NCBI GenBank assembly: GCA_002280565.1
Contig: NCEF01000008.1
Location: 62,001 to 126,000, forward strand
Direction of reading: 5' to 3'
From: Sphingomonas sp. 32-66-10
Lineage (GTDB): Bacteria; Pseudomonadota; Alphaproteobacteria; Sphingomonadales; Sphingomonadaceae
Length of the DNA: 64,000 nt
Below the pieces are notes generated by a model. That model saw nothing but the letters and a program-made list of their open reading frames with translations. It had not been told where the DNA came from and did no database searches. Shown piece after piece: positions 47,474 to 56,425 of this stretch; the stretch's first letter is position 1, and each line of letters begins with the position of its first letter. Both the position numbers and the translations under genes were made by a program.

Positions 47474-48613
47474 ATGAATGGTTCCGAACCGAATGCTGCG
47501 GCCCCGCTGGCGCTTTACGTCCACTGGCCGTTCTGCGTCTCCAAATGCCCCTATTGCGATTTCAACAGCCATGTCCGCGAGGTGGTGGACCAGGATGCGT
47601 GGCGCAAGGCGCTGCTCGCCGACCTGGCCCATGAGGCGGCGGTGCTGCCGGGGCGGCGGTTGGGGTCGATCTTCTTCGGGGGCGGCACCCCGTCGCTGAT
47701 GCCGCCCGAAACAGTGGCGGCGGTAATCGATGCGGCGGTGGCGGCATGGACGCCGCAGGGCGATCTGGAAGTGACGCTGGAAGCCAATCCGTCATCGGTC
47801 GAGGCGGCGCGCTTTGCCGATCTCGCGGCGGCGGGGGTGAACCGGGTGTCGCTGGGGTTGCAGGCGCTGGATGACGATGCGCTGGCGTTTTTGGGGCGGG
47901 CGCACGGCGTCGCCGAGGGGCTGGGCGCGCTGGCGACGGCGCAGCGGCATTTCGGGCGTGTGAGCTTTGACCTCATCTATGCGCGGCCGGGACAGTCGGT
48001 GGCGGACTGGGAGGCGGAGCTCGCACGCGCGCTGAGCTTCGGGACCGAGCATCTGTCGCTGTACCAGCTGACGATCGAGCCGGGGACTCGCTTTGCGACG
48101 CTGGCGGAGAAGGGCGATCTGGTGATCCCCGACGCCGATGCGGCGGCGGATTTGTGGGACGTGACGCAAGCGCTGACCGGGGCGGCGGGACTGCCGCTGT
48201 ATGAGGTGTCGAACCATGCGCGGCCGGGGGCGGAGAGCCGGCATAACCTCAGCTACTGGCGCTACACCGATTATGCCGGGGTCGGGCCGGGGGCGCATGG
48301 GCGGCGCGGCGGGTGCGCGACGGTGCGGCACAAGAAGCCGGAGAACTGGATCGGCGCTGTGACCCGCAACGGGCATGGGATGCAGGAGGAGACGGCGCTG
48401 ACGGCGGCCGAACGCGCGACCGAGGCGCTGGTGATGGGGCTAAGGCTGGCGGAAGGGGTCGATCTGGCGCGGATCGGGGCGGGGTTTGTCGATCTGGCCG
48501 CAGTGGAGCGGCTCGCGGCGCATGGGTTGATTGTGCGCGATAGCGAGCGGCTGCGGGTTACCGATGCGGGGATGCCGGTGCTGGAGGGAATCTTGCGCGA
48601 GGTGGTTCTGTAG
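47474..48613 (+). CDS. hemW: Radical SAM heme chaperone HemW
   Basis: 379 residues. The radical SAM cluster is C21xxxC25xxC28 (FCVSKCPYCDFNSH). Other signatures: FFGGGTPSLM, ANPSSVEAARF, VSLGLQALDD and LSLYQLTIEPGT, the HemN/HemW fold. HemW delivers heme rather than oxidising coproporphyrinogen; it lacks the longer N-terminus of HemN. In many relatives hemW follows rdgB directly; here three genes intervene. A hairpin follows the stop. Confidence 0.93.
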   Translation: MNGSEPNAAAPLALYVHWPFCVSKCPYCDFNSHVREVVDQDAWRKALLADLAHEAAVLPGRRLGSIFFGGGTPSLMPPETVAAVIDAAVAAWTPQGDLEVTLEANPSSVEAARFADLAAAGVNRVSLGLQALDDDALAFLGRAHGVAEGLGALATAQRHFGRVSFDLIYARPGQSVADWEAELARALSFGTEHLSLYQLTIEPGTRFATLAEKGDLVIPDADAAADLWDVTQALTGAAGLPLYEVSNHARPGAESRHNLSYWRYTDYAGVGPGAHGRRGGCATVRHKKPENWIGAVTRNGHGMQEETALTAAERATEALVMGLRLAEGVDLARIGAGFVDLAAVERLAAHGLIVRDSERLRVTDAGMPVLEGILREVVL

Positions 48614-48615
48614 TT

Positions 48616-48639
48616 CCTCCCCCAGCAAGCTGGGGGAGG
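48616..48639. terminator. Hairpin CCTCCCCCAGC-AA-GCTGGGGGAGG between hemW and the convergent lipoprotein gene
   Basis: Two perfect 11-base arms with a 2-base loop, three bases after the hemW stop and eight before the stop of the PBP activator gene. It has the sequence of the CTCCCC repeats and no T-run, so it is at most a weak two-way terminator. Confidence 0.6.
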
Positions 48640-48646
48640 AATTGAC

Positions 48647-49846
48647 TTACCGCCCGAAGCTCTGCGGGGCGGGCGATACGGTGACCGTCGTGCCGCCGCG
48701 AATCTCCTGCACCTCCAGTGCGCGTTCGGCGACGCCGTCGCGGCCGAAGCGGAAGGCGCCGTCGATCCCGCCAAAGCCGCCGCTGTCGCTGAGGCGATCG
48801 GTCGGGAAATTGTCGCCCGGGCGCCAGTCACGCGCGATGCGGACCGTCAGGAGCACCGCGTCATAGCCGAGCGTCGACAGGCGATAGGGCGCGGCACCGA
48901 AGCGGGCGCGATACTTGCCGGCATAGGTGCGGTAGAGCGTGTCCGACACGCTGGCGAACCAGCTGCCGTTGAGCGCGGTCATGCCGCCGACCGCCGAATC
49001 GCTGTTCCACAATTCGGTTCCGAGCACCTTGGCGCTGGCGTTGGCGCGGCGGATGCCGGGGACTGCGGTGACTGCGCCGCTCGCGCTGTCGGCGATCAGC
49101 ACCGCCTGGAACGGCGAGCGGGCGAGGCGGGCGATTGCAGCGTTCATCGCGGGCGCGCCACGATTATAGGTTTCGAGCGCGGTGACCTTGCCGCCCGCAC
49201 CCTCGACCGCGCGCAGGAAGGCGGTGCTGGCGCGGTCGCCATAGAGGCCCGTCGGCATCAGCCCGGCGAATTCGGTCACGCCGCTGCGCCGCGCATAATC
49301 GACCACGCGTTCGATCGACTGAGCGGGCGTATAGCCCATCACATAGGTGCCGTTGCCGGCGACGCCGGTGTCGTTCGAGAAGCTGAGCACCGGCACCCCG
49401 GCGCGGCGCGCGAGCGGGGCGATTGCGCGGGCGTCTTCGGACAGCAAGGGCCCCAGAATCAGCTTGTTGCCATCGGCAAGCGCACGAGTCGCCGCCGCCG
49501 TCGCGCCGAGCGCGGTGTCATAGGTGGTGATGCGGACATTGTCCGCCTTGAGATCGAGGATCGCGAGCTGAGTTGCATTGGCGAGGCTGCGGCCGATCCC
49601 GGCATTGGTGCCCGACAGCGGCACGAGCAGCGCGACGCGGTGACGTTCGGTGTCGGCTTCGGGCAGGCCGGGACGGACCGGCGGCGGGGTGGTCGGGCGG
49701 ACCGGCTGAGTCGGACCAGGGCGCGCCGGCTCGGGCGGCGGGGCCGAGGGGCGGACGCAGGCAGACAGCGCAAGCGCCGCGCCGATCACGATTCCCCGAA
49801 TGATCCGCGACATGCCCGGTTGGCGTTTCGCTGCTGCCTCTGCCAT
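48647..49846 (-). CDS. Penicillin-binding protein activator-like lipoprotein (LpoA-like)
   Basis: 399 residues from ATG 49846 with GGGGA upstream; ATG 49813 is an alternative. Signal with lipobox LSAC, then a Pro-rich linker, then a periplasmic-binding (Leu/Ile/Val-type) fold from about 70: VALLVPLSGTNAGIGRSLAN, LGPLLSEDARAIAPLARRAG, VLSFSNDTGVAGNGTYVMGY. This resembles the C-terminal domain of LpoA, which stimulates PBP1A. rsmI is its divergent neighbour, as LpoA is in many proteobacteria, which supports the call. Confidence 0.85.
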   Translation of the reverse strand: MAEAAAKRQPGMSRIIRGIVIGAALALSACVRPSAPPPEPARPGPTQPVRPTTPPPVRPGLPEADTERHRVALLVPLSGTNAGIGRSLANATQLAILDLKADNVRITTYDTALGATAAATRALADGNKLILGPLLSEDARAIAPLARRAGVPVLSFSNDTGVAGNGTYVMGYTPAQSIERVVDYARRSGVTEFAGLMPTGLYGDRASTAFLRAVEGAGGKVTALETYNRGAPAMNAAIARLARSPFQAVLIADSASGAVTAVPGIRRANASAKVLGTELWNSDSAVGGMTALNGSWFASVSDTLYRTYAGKYRARFGAAPYRLSTLGYDAVLLTVRIARDWRPGDNFPTDRLSDSGGFGGIDGAFRFGRDGVAERALEVQEIRGGTTVTVSPAPQSFGR

Positions 49847-49857
49847 GACGTTCCCCA

Positions 49858-50691
49858 ATGACTTCTGTTCTCGAGCCCGGCCTCTACATCGTCGCGACGC
49901 CGATCGGCAATCTCGGCGATCTTTCCCCGCGTGCGTCTGAAATACTCCTGAACGCCGATGTGGTTGCGGTTGAGGACTCGCGTGTGACAGCGGGGCTGTT
50001 CCGGCATTTGGGCGCAAAGCGGCCGATGACGCCGTATCACGATCATAATGCCGAAGCCGTGCGGCCGGGGCTGGTCGCGCGGATGGCGACTGAGGCGGTG
50101 GCTTTGGTGTCGGACGCGGGGACGCCGCTGATCTCCGACCCCGGATATAAATTGGTGCGCGACGCGCGGGCGGCTGGGCATCAGGTAGTGACGATTCCGG
50201 GGCCGTGCGCGGGGATTGCGGCGCTGACGCTGGCCGGGCTGCCGACCGACCGGTTTTTGTTCATGGGGTTTTTGCCGAGCAAGCAGCAGGCGCGGGCGGA
50301 GGCGATTGCGGAGGTAGCCGGGGTGCGTGCGACCCTGGTGCTCTATGAGAGCGGGCCGCGGCTGTCGGCGGCGCTGGCGGCGCTGGCCGAGGGGCTGGGG
50401 GATCGCGAGGCGGCGGTGGCGCGCGAGATTACCAAGAAGTTTGAGGAATGCGTGACGGGATCGCTGACCGAGCTGTCGGCGCGCTATGCCGATGGCGGGC
50501 CGAAGGGCGAGATCGTCGTGGTGGTCGCCCCGCCTGGCGAGGCGGCGCCGGCGAGCGCGGAGGATGCCGATGCCGCGCTGGCCGAGGCGCTGACGCGGCT
50601 GCCGGTGTCGAAGGCGGCAGGCGAGGTGGCCAAGCGGCTGGGGCTGGACCGCAAGGCGCTGTATGCGCGGGCGATGGAGCTCAAAGGGTGA
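49858..50691 (+). CDS. rsmI: 16S rRNA (cytidine1402-2'-O)-methyltransferase
   Basis: 277 residues. RsmI methylates the ribose of C1402 in the decoding centre. Tetrapyrrole-methylase fold: LYIVATPIGNLGDLSPRA, ADVVAVEDSRVTAGLF, LVSDAGTPLISDPGYK, IPGPCAGIAALTLAGLPTD, and LVLYESGPRL. Complete. Its TGA overlaps the GTG start of yraN. Divergent from the PBP activator, with 11 bp between the two starts. Confidence 0.95.
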   Translation: MTSVLEPGLYIVATPIGNLGDLSPRASEILLNADVVAVEDSRVTAGLFRHLGAKRPMTPYHDHNAEAVRPGLVARMATEAVALVSDAGTPLISDPGYKLVRDARAAGHQVVTIPGPCAGIAALTLAGLPTDRFLFMGFLPSKQQARAEAIAEVAGVRATLVLYESGPRLSAALAALAEGLGDREAAVAREITKKFEECVTGSLTELSARYADGGPKGEIVVVVAPPGEAAPASAEDADAALAEALTRLPVSKAAGEVAKRLGLDRKALYARAMELKG

Positions 50692-51041
50692 GAGACCGCC
50701 GCGCCGCCGAGCAATCGGGCCGCGACGGGGAGACGCGCGCGGCGTGGTATTTGCGGTTGCGGGGGTGGCGGATTCTGGATCGGCGGGTGCGGACGCCGGC
50801 GGGCGAGGTCGATCTGGTCGCCAAACGGGGCAGACTGGTTGCGTTTGTCGAGGTGAAGGCGCGCAAGTCGGCGGCGGAGCTCGATTTCGCGATCGATGAG
50901 CGGCGGTTGGCGCGGGTTGCGGCGGCGGCGGAATATCTGATGCCGCGCTATGCTGCCAATGGCGAGGATATCCGGGTCGATGTGCTGCTGCTCGCGCCCG
51001 GGGTGCGGCCGCGGCATATCGAGAATGCCTGGATCGGGTGA
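50688..51041 (+). CDS. yraN: YraN family (UPF0102) nuclease-fold protein
   Basis: 117 residues from GTG 50688, which overlaps the rsmI stop (GTGA). YraN proteins have an endonuclease-like fold: the sequence GETRAAWYLRLRGWRILDRR, then AGEVDLVAKRGRLVAFVEVK with the PD-(D/E)xK-type E, D and ExK residues, and VDVLLLAPG. Function is not firmly known; a DNA-processing role is likely. rsmI-yraN-gshB is a common order. Confidence 0.93.
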   Translation: MRDRRAAEQSGRDGETRAAWYLRLRGWRILDRRVRTPAGEVDLVAKRGRLVAFVEVKARKSAAELDFAIDERRLARVAAAAEYLMPRYAANGEDIRVDVLLLAPGVRPRHIENAWIG

Positions 51042-51090
51042 CATTCCGGTCCGGCATCCCTACCTCCGCGCGATGACACAGGAGGATCGC

Positions 51091-52047
51091 TTGCCGCTGA
51101 CCGTCGCCGTCCAGATGGACCCGCTCGATTCGATCAATATCGCGGGCGATTCGACCTTTGCGCTGATGCTGTCGGCGCAGGCGCGCGGGCATCGGCTGTT
51201 CCATTATGCGCCCGAGGCGCTGAACTATGCCGATGGGCGGGTGTGGGCCAAGGCGCATCCGGTGACCGTGCAGCGCGTTGCGGGCAATCATTTCTCGTTT
51301 GGCGACCCGGTGGCGCTCGATCTGGGCGAGGAAGCCGATGTCGTGCTGATGCGGCAGGATCCGCCGTTTGACCTTGGCTATATCACCGCGACGCATCTGC
51401 TGGAGCGGATCGCCGACCGGACATTGGTGGTCAACGATCCCGCCAGCGTGCGCAATGCGCCCGAGAAGGTCTGGGTGCTCGACTATGCGCGCTTCATGCC
51501 GCCGACGCTGATCACGCGCGACTGTGATGAAGCGAAGGCGTTCCTCGCCAAGCACGGCGCGATCGTGGTCAAGCCGCTGCACGGCAATGGCGGCAAGGCG
51601 ATCTTCAAGATCGAGAGCGACGGCGCGAACCTGTCGTCCCTGATCGAGGTGTTCAACACCGCGTACCGCGAGCCGCATATGGTGCAGGCGTTCCTTCCCG
51701 ATGTGGCGAAGGGCGACAAGCGCATCGTGCTGGTCGATGGCGAGGTGGCGGGGGCGGTCAACCGCGTGCCGGGCGAGGGCGAAATCCGCTCGAACCTGGC
51801 GGTCGGCGGGACGGCGGCGAAGACCGAGCTGAGCGCGAAGGAGCAGGAAATCTGCGCCGCGCTGGCACCGGAACTCAAGCGGCGCGGGCTGATCTTTGTC
51901 GGGATCGACGTGATCGGTGGCGAGTGGCTGACCGAGATCAACGTGACGTCGCCGACCGGGATCGTCGCGATCGACCGGTTCAACGGAACCGACACCGCCG
52001 CCATGATCTGGGATGCGATCGAGCGCCGGGTTGCCGCGCGCAGCTGA
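51091..52047 (+). CDS. gshB: Glutathione synthetase
   Basis: 318 residues from TTG 51091. AGGAGG (51080-51085) is five bases upstream, and the protein then begins MPLTVAVQMDPLDSINIAGD as expected for GshB; an ATG at 51073 lies before that site and would add six residues. GshB joins gamma-glutamylcysteine and glycine with ATP. ATP-grasp signatures: IVVKPLHGNGGKAIF, RIVLVDGEVAGAVNR, FVGIDVIGGEWLTEINVTSP. Complete. The nearby gloA and gloB use its product. Confidence 0.95.
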   Translation: MPLTVAVQMDPLDSINIAGDSTFALMLSAQARGHRLFHYAPEALNYADGRVWAKAHPVTVQRVAGNHFSFGDPVALDLGEEADVVLMRQDPPFDLGYITATHLLERIADRTLVVNDPASVRNAPEKVWVLDYARFMPPTLITRDCDEAKAFLAKHGAIVVKPLHGNGGKAIFKIESDGANLSSLIEVFNTAYREPHMVQAFLPDVAKGDKRIVLVDGEVAGAVNRVPGEGEIRSNLAVGGTAAKTELSAKEQEICAALAPELKRRGLIFVGIDVIGGEWLTEINVTSPTGIVAIDRFNGTDTAAMIWDAIERRVAARS

Positions 52048-52080
52048 TCCTTTTTCCCCGACCAGCGTTTGGCGCCCCTT

Positions 52081-52683
52081 ATGACCGAATTCATTCTGAA
52101 CCTGATCGCCTGGGGCGGATATGTCGGGATTTTCATCCTGATGACGCTCGAGAATGTGTTTCCGCCGATCCCGTCCGAGGTGATCATGGGGCTGGGCGGC
52201 ATGGCGGTTGCGCGCGGCGACATGGACATGACCCCGCTGCTGATCGTCGCGACGCTGGGCACCACGTTGGGCAACATGTTCTGGTACGCCGTGGGGCGCT
52301 GGATCGGGATCGCGCGGTTGAAGCCGTTCGTGGAGCGGTACGGGCGCTGGCTGACGCTGACCTGGGACGAGGTCGAGCAGCTCAACCGCTTCTTCAACCG
52401 GCACGGACTGTGGGTGGTGTTCTTCTTCCGCTTCTTGCCCACCTTCCGCACGATGATCTCGCTCCCGGCCGGCATGGCGAAGATGGGGATGCCGCGCTTC
52501 CTGCTCGCGACCTTCGTCGGGAGCGCGATCTGGAATGCGGTGCTGGCCTATGCCGGACTGCTGCTGGGGTCGCGGTTCGAGGAGCTGCAGGTCTATGTCG
52601 GGCCGGTCGCGGTCGTTACCACGGCGGCGGTGGTGGTGGTGTGGGCCTATCGCGTGGTCACGTGGAAGCGGCGGGTGGGTTAG
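52081..52683 (+). CDS. DedA family membrane protein
   Basis: 200 residues from ATG 52081. DedA proteins are inner-membrane lipid flippases/undecaprenyl-phosphate translocases. Signatures: ENVFPPIPSEVIMGLGGMAV, GTTLGNMFWYAVGRWIG with the conserved GxxxG, and FFFRFLPTFRTMISLPAGMA-type motif with the F-x-R-x-x-P-x-x-R residues. Four to five hydrophobic segments. It follows gshB by 33 bp and ends overlapping the stop of the convergent gloB. Confidence 0.93.
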   Translation: MTEFILNLIAWGGYVGIFILMTLENVFPPIPSEVIMGLGGMAVARGDMDMTPLLIVATLGTTLGNMFWYAVGRWIGIARLKPFVERYGRWLTLTWDEVEQLNRFFNRHGLWVVFFFRFLPTFRTMISLPAGMAKMGMPRFLLATFVGSAIWNAVLAYAGLLLGSRFEELQVYVGPVAVVTTAAVVVVWAYRVVTWKRRVG

Positions 52684-53411
52684 CCCCGGAAGCTGTCCTT
52701 GGCCGCGCGGCGTTCGGCCAGTTGCTCTGCCGATGCAGCGCGCATGAAGGGGTTGGTGGCGCGTTCGAGCGCGATGGTCGTCGGCACGGTCGGCAGGCCT
52801 TGGGCGCGCATCGCATCGACTTCGGCCATCCGTTCGATCAGCGCTGCATTGTCCGGTTCGGCGACCAGTGCGTAGCGGCCGTTCGACTGGGTATATTCGT
52901 GCGCGCAATAGACAATGGTTTCGCCCGGCAGCGCGGCGAGGCGCTGCATGTTGGCGAACATCTGCGCCGCCGTCCCTTCGAACAGGCGGCCACAGCCCAT
53001 CGCGAACAGCGTGTCGCCGACGAAGACGATCTCCGCTTCGGGCAGGTGATAGGCGATATGGCCGGCGGTGTGCGCGGGGACGTCGATCACCTCTGCCTGG
53101 AACGCGCCGAGCATGACCGTGTCGCCCTCCGCCACCAGCCGGTCGGCGGTGGGGATCTTCGCGGCTTCGGCGGCGGGGGCGATGATGGTGCAGCCGGTCG
53201 CGGCCTGGATCGCGGCATTGCCCCCGGTGTGATCGGGGTGCCAATGGGTGTTCCAGATCGCCGAGATCGTCCAGCCGCGCGCTGCGGCAGCCTCCAGCAC
53301 CGGCTCCGCCACGGCGGGGTCGACGACGATCGTCTCCCCCGACGCGGCGTCATGCGCGAGCCAGATATAATTGTCGCTGAGCGCAGGGATGCGGACGACC
53401 TCGATTGCCAT
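52680..53411 (-). CDS. gloB: Hydroxyacylglutathione hydrolase (glyoxalase II)
   Basis: 243 residues from ATG 53411 (GTG 53414 is possible). GloB hydrolyses S-lactoylglutathione to lactate and glutathione. Metallo-beta-lactamase fold with THWHPDHTGGN, then PAHTAGHIAYHL and FVGDTLFAMGCGRLFEG, AHEYTQSNGRYAL, the C-terminal substrate part NPFMRA. All zinc/iron ligands are present. It follows gloA on the same strand with overlapping stop and start bases, so both steps of methylglyoxal detoxification form one operon. Confidence 0.95.
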   Translation of the reverse strand: MAIEVVRIPALSDNYIWLAHDAASGETIVVDPAVAEPVLEAAAARGWTISAIWNTHWHPDHTGGNAAIQAATGCTIIAPAAEAAKIPTADRLVAEGDTVMLGAFQAEVIDVPAHTAGHIAYHLPEAEIVFVGDTLFAMGCGRLFEGTAAQMFANMQRLAALPGETIVYCAHEYTQSNGRYALVAEPDNAALIERMAEVDAMRAQGLPTVPTTIALERATNPFMRAASAEQLAERRAAKDSFRG

Positions 53412-53875
53412 CACCAGACCCCGGTGTTCGGCATCGATGCCCAGGGCTCGGCGGGTTCGAGATGGCCGTCCTGCAGCAGCTCGACCGAGATGCCGTCGGG
53501 GCTGCGCACGAACGCCATATGGCCGTCGCGCGGGGGGCGGTTGATCGTGACGCCAGCGTCCATCAGCCGCTGGCAGGTTTCGTAGATATTCTCGACCCGG
53601 TACGCGAGATGCCCGAAATTGCGGCCGCCGCTATAGGTTTCGGCGGGGCTGCCGTCCGCGGGGGGCCAGTTATAGGTGAGCTCCACCTCGGCGCGCGGGC
53701 GGCCATCGGCTTCGGACGTGTCCGCCGCGATATCGCCGGGGGCGGCGAGGAAGATCAGGGTGAAGCGGCCCTTTTCGCTCTCCATCCGCCGGGTTTCCTT
53801 GAGGCCGAGCAGTTCGAAGAAGCGGATCGAGGCGTCCGGGTCGGTCACCCGGATCATGGTGTGAAGGTAATGCAT
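53411..53875 (-). CDS. gloA: Lactoylglutathione lyase (glyoxalase I)
   Basis: 154 residues. Glyoxalase I turns the methylglyoxal-glutathione hemithioacetal into S-lactoylglutathione using Ni or Zn. VOC fold with [37 protein letters not shown] and [16 protein letters not shown], and the late [12 protein letters not shown]. The metal-site His and Glu residues are at their usual places. First gene of the gloA-gloB operon. Confidence 0.95.
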   Translation of the reverse strand: MHYLHTMIRVTDPDASIRFFELLGLKETRRMESEKGRFTLIFLAAPGDIAADTSEADGRPRAEVELTYNWPPADGSPAETYSGGRNFGHLAYRVENIYETCQRLMDAGVTINRPPRDGHMAFVRSPDGISVELLQDGHLEPAEPWASMPNTGVW

Positions 53876-53928
53876 CGGGAGTCCCTGTCGCTGGTTCGGG
53901 CCAGAGATAGGGAGGATGCAGCGGGAGT

Positions 53929-54675
53929 CTATTGCTGCTCGGCAAATTGTTGGAGCGCGGTGCGGGCGGAGGCGCCGATCGGGCCGTCGGGCGACAGCTG
54001 CGCGGCGCGGGCCCAGGCGGCCTTGGCCCCGGCTTCGTCGCGTGCAACGGCAGCGATGTTACCGGCCTCGAGCTGGACCGAGGCGTCGTCGCCTGCCATT
54101 TCCAGCGCCTTGGCGATATGCTCGCGGGCGAGCGGCACATTGCCGGTGCGGCGCGCGAGGTTGGCGGATAGCAGCCACGCCATCGGGTCTTTCGCCGCGT
54201 GGACCAATGCCTTGTCGAGGTCGCTGCGCGCGCCCGCCAGATCGCCCGATGCGACCAGCGCGCGGGCGCGGTCGAGATGGGCTTCGCCGAGTTCGAGACC
54301 TTCAAGCGTGCCGGTGGCGAGCGCGGCGTCGAGCGCGGCGCGTGCCTTGGCGGCCTCCCCGGCGGCGAGCCAGGCATTGCCGGCCTGCGCCCAATATTTC
54401 GAGGCGCGACGGTCGCGCGCGACTTCGGCCTCGCGCGCGGCGGTTTCGAATGCGCCGCCCGCGCTGACCCAGCGCTGTTGCCGGGCATAGGCCATGCCGC
54501 GGCATTGTTCGGCGAAGAAGCGCCCGCCCGCCATGCGCCAGCGATTGGCCTCGGCAATCCCGGCAGCGGGTTCATCGACCGCGAGTTCGACGCAGCGTTC
54601 CCAGCGCTGTTCCTCGGGCGAGGGCGGGCCGACGGGGGCGGTCTGGGCGGCGGCGGCGAGAAGCAGGAGCATCAT
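53929..54675 (-). CDS. TPR-like helical repeat protein, exported
   Basis: 248 residues. [15 protein letters not shown] is a likely short signal peptide. The mature protein has about four to five helix pairs of tetratricopeptide type ([60 protein letters not shown]). TPRs hold protein partners; none is known here. The ATG overlaps the TGA of the upstream hydrolase (ATGA), so the two are coupled. Confidence 0.82.
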   Translation of the reverse strand: MMLLLLAAAAQTAPVGPPSPEEQRWERCVELAVDEPAAGIAEANRWRMAGGRFFAEQCRGMAYARQQRWVSAGGAFETAAREAEVARDRRASKYWAQAGNAWLAAGEAAKARAALDAALATGTLEGLELGEAHLDRARALVASGDLAGARSDLDKALVHAAKDPMAWLLSANLARRTGNVPLAREHIAKALEMAGDDASVQLEAGNIAAVARDEAGAKAAWARAAQLSPDGPIGASARTALQQFAEQQ

Positions 54676-55394
54676 AATGTGGAGACGAGATCCTCAAGGG
54701 TGCGCAGGATCAGGGCGATGTCCTGCGGGCGCGACAGGCGGTGGTCGCCGTCCTTGACCAGAATTGTCTGCACATCGTCTGAACGGAGCAGGCCGGCGAG
54801 GGTGACGCTGCGCTCCCATGGCACATCGGGGTCGCGCTGGCCGTGGATCAGCCGGGCGGGGACGGGCAGGTCGATGGGTCCGTGCATCAGCCGGTTCGCC
54901 TCACCCGACGACCAGAAGGCGCGGGTGGTGACGGTGGGTTCAGGTGCGTATTCGGACGGCTGTTCGAGGCGGCCGTCGTTGAGCAAGGTCAGTTTCTGCG
55001 CCTCTGTGAACCCCCAGTCGGTGAAGTCGGGGGCGGCGGCGATGCCGACCATCCCGACGACGCGATCGGGCCGGGCCTTCGCGACCAGCAGCATGATCCA
55101 GCCGCCCATCGACGACCCGACCAGGATGACGGGACCTTCGATCAGGCGGTCGAGCAGCAGCAGCGCGTCGTCGCGCCAGCTCGCGAGCGTCTGATCCTCG
55201 AACGCGCCTTCGCTCTCGCCGCAACCGGCATAGTCGAAGCGCAGGAAGGCGCGGCCGGTGGATTGCGCCCAGGCTTCGAGTGCGACCGCCTTGCTCCCGC
55301 TCATGTCCGAGGCATAGCCGGGCAGGAAGACGATGGTCGGCCCGGTGCCGGGGCTGTGGCGATAGGCGAGGCGGTGGCCGGCGGCATTGATCAT
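54672..55394 (-). CDS. Alpha/beta-fold hydrolase
   Basis: 240 residues, cytoplasmic. Serine hydrolase core: VFLPGYASDMSGSKA, LRFDYAGCGESEG, the nucleophile elbow VGSSMGGW (serine at about 93), LIHGQRDPDVPW with the acid, and GDHRLSRPQD with the histidine. It resembles bacterial relatives of ABHD10-type thioesterases/esterases. First gene of a pair with the TPR protein; divergent from xerC. Confidence 0.92.
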   Translation of the reverse strand: MINAAGHRLAYRHSPGTGPTIVFLPGYASDMSGSKAVALEAWAQSTGRAFLRFDYAGCGESEGAFEDQTLASWRDDALLLLDRLIEGPVILVGSSMGGWIMLLVAKARPDRVVGMVGIAAAPDFTDWGFTEAQKLTLLNDGRLEQPSEYAPEPTVTTRAFWSSGEANRLMHGPIDLPVPARLIHGQRDPDVPWERSVTLAGLLRSDDVQTILVKDGDHRLSRPQDIALILRTLEDLVSTL

Positions 55395-55467
55395 GGGAGG
55401 TGTCTTAGGCGGAAAGTTGCGCCGATTGAACCATGACGCGCGTGCCCCGCATGGTTAGGGTGCCGCA

Positions 55468-56361
55468 ATGGACGACCGCCCGCTCCCCCTGCTCTTCGGC
55501 GCGCATCTGGCGCGGGATCGGCGGCGGTCGGTGCATACGGTGCGGGCCTATGAGGCGACGGCGGCGCGGTTGATGACCTTTCTGTCGGGGCATTGGGGCG
55601 GGGCGGTGGATCGGGCGGCGCTGGGCAAGGTGAGCGCGGCCGACCTGCGCGCCTATCTGGCGCAGCGGCGCAATGACGGGATCGGCAATGCCAGCGCCGC
55701 GCGCGAGCTGTCGGCGGTGCGGGCGTTTCTCAGCTTTGCGGGTGGGGAGGACGCCGAGCTGCCTCGCCTGCGCGGGCCGCGTGTGCGCAAGGGCGTGCCG
55801 CGCCCGGTGTCGCCGGATGAAGCGGTCGCGCTGGCCGAGGAAGTGGCGGACGATGCGCGCGAACCTTGGATCGCGGCGCGCGACTTGGCGGTGTTGCTGC
55901 TGCTCTATGGCGCCGGGTTGCGCATCGGCGAGGCGATGGCGCTGACCGGTGCGGCGCTGCCGCTGGGCGAAACGCTGCGGGTCACGGGCAAGCGCGACAA
56001 GACCCGGATCGTGCCGCTGTTGCCACAGGTGCGCGCGGCGGTGGAGGCGTATGTGCGGCTCTGTCCTTATGGCACCGCGCCGGGGGAGCCGCTGTTTCGC
56101 GGCGCGCGGGGCGGGCCGCTCGATCCGGCGCTGGTGCGGCGGGCGGTGCGCAAGGCGCGGGTGCAATTGGGCTTGCCCGAGCGGACCACGCCGCACGCGC
56201 TGCGCCACAGTTTCGCGACGCATCTGTTGGGGCGCGGGGCGGATCTGCGTGCCTTGCAGGAGCTGCTGGGCCATGCCAGCCTCAGTTCGACGCAAATCTA
56301 CACCGCGGTGGACGCTGCGCACCTGCTTGACGTCTATCGCAACGCCCATCCGCGGGCGTGA
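55468..56361 (+). CDS. xerC: Tyrosine recombinase XerC
   Basis: 297 residues. XerC resolves chromosome dimers at dif together with XerD. N-terminal SAM-like core-binding domain (SVHTVRAYEATAARLMTFL) and a C-terminal catalytic domain with the R-K-H-R-H-Y set: GAGLRIGEAM, TGKRDKTR, HALRHSFATHLL, LLGHASLSSTQIYT. No prophage genes around it, so it is the chromosomal enzyme rather than an element integrase; the length fits XerC. Confidence 0.93.
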   Translation: MDDRPLPLLFGAHLARDRRRSVHTVRAYEATAARLMTFLSGHWGGAVDRAALGKVSAADLRAYLAQRRNDGIGNASAARELSAVRAFLSFAGGEDAELPRLRGPRVRKGVPRPVSPDEAVALAEEVADDAREPWIAARDLAVLLLLYGAGLRIGEAMALTGAALPLGETLRVTGKRDKTRIVPLLPQVRAAVEAYVRLCPYGTAPGEPLFRGARGGPLDPALVRRAVRKARVQLGLPERTTPHALRHSFATHLLGRGADLRALQELLGHASLSSTQIYTAVDAAHLLDVYRNAHPRA

Positions 56362-56425
56362 CATACGGAACCCTTTCCGCTGCTCGGCCATTGGGGTCGC
56401 GGGCTTTCAGAACAGGAGAGATGAG

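Noticed and set aside
49786..53244. 1152-codon - strand frame across rsmI-yraN-gshB-DedA
   Set aside because: It would overlie four well-supported genes; Arg/His/Pro-rich shadow.
55468..56361. XerC-like gene as integrase of a mobile element
   Set aside because: No attachment repeats, tRNA or phage genes nearby; length and motifs fit housekeeping XerC.
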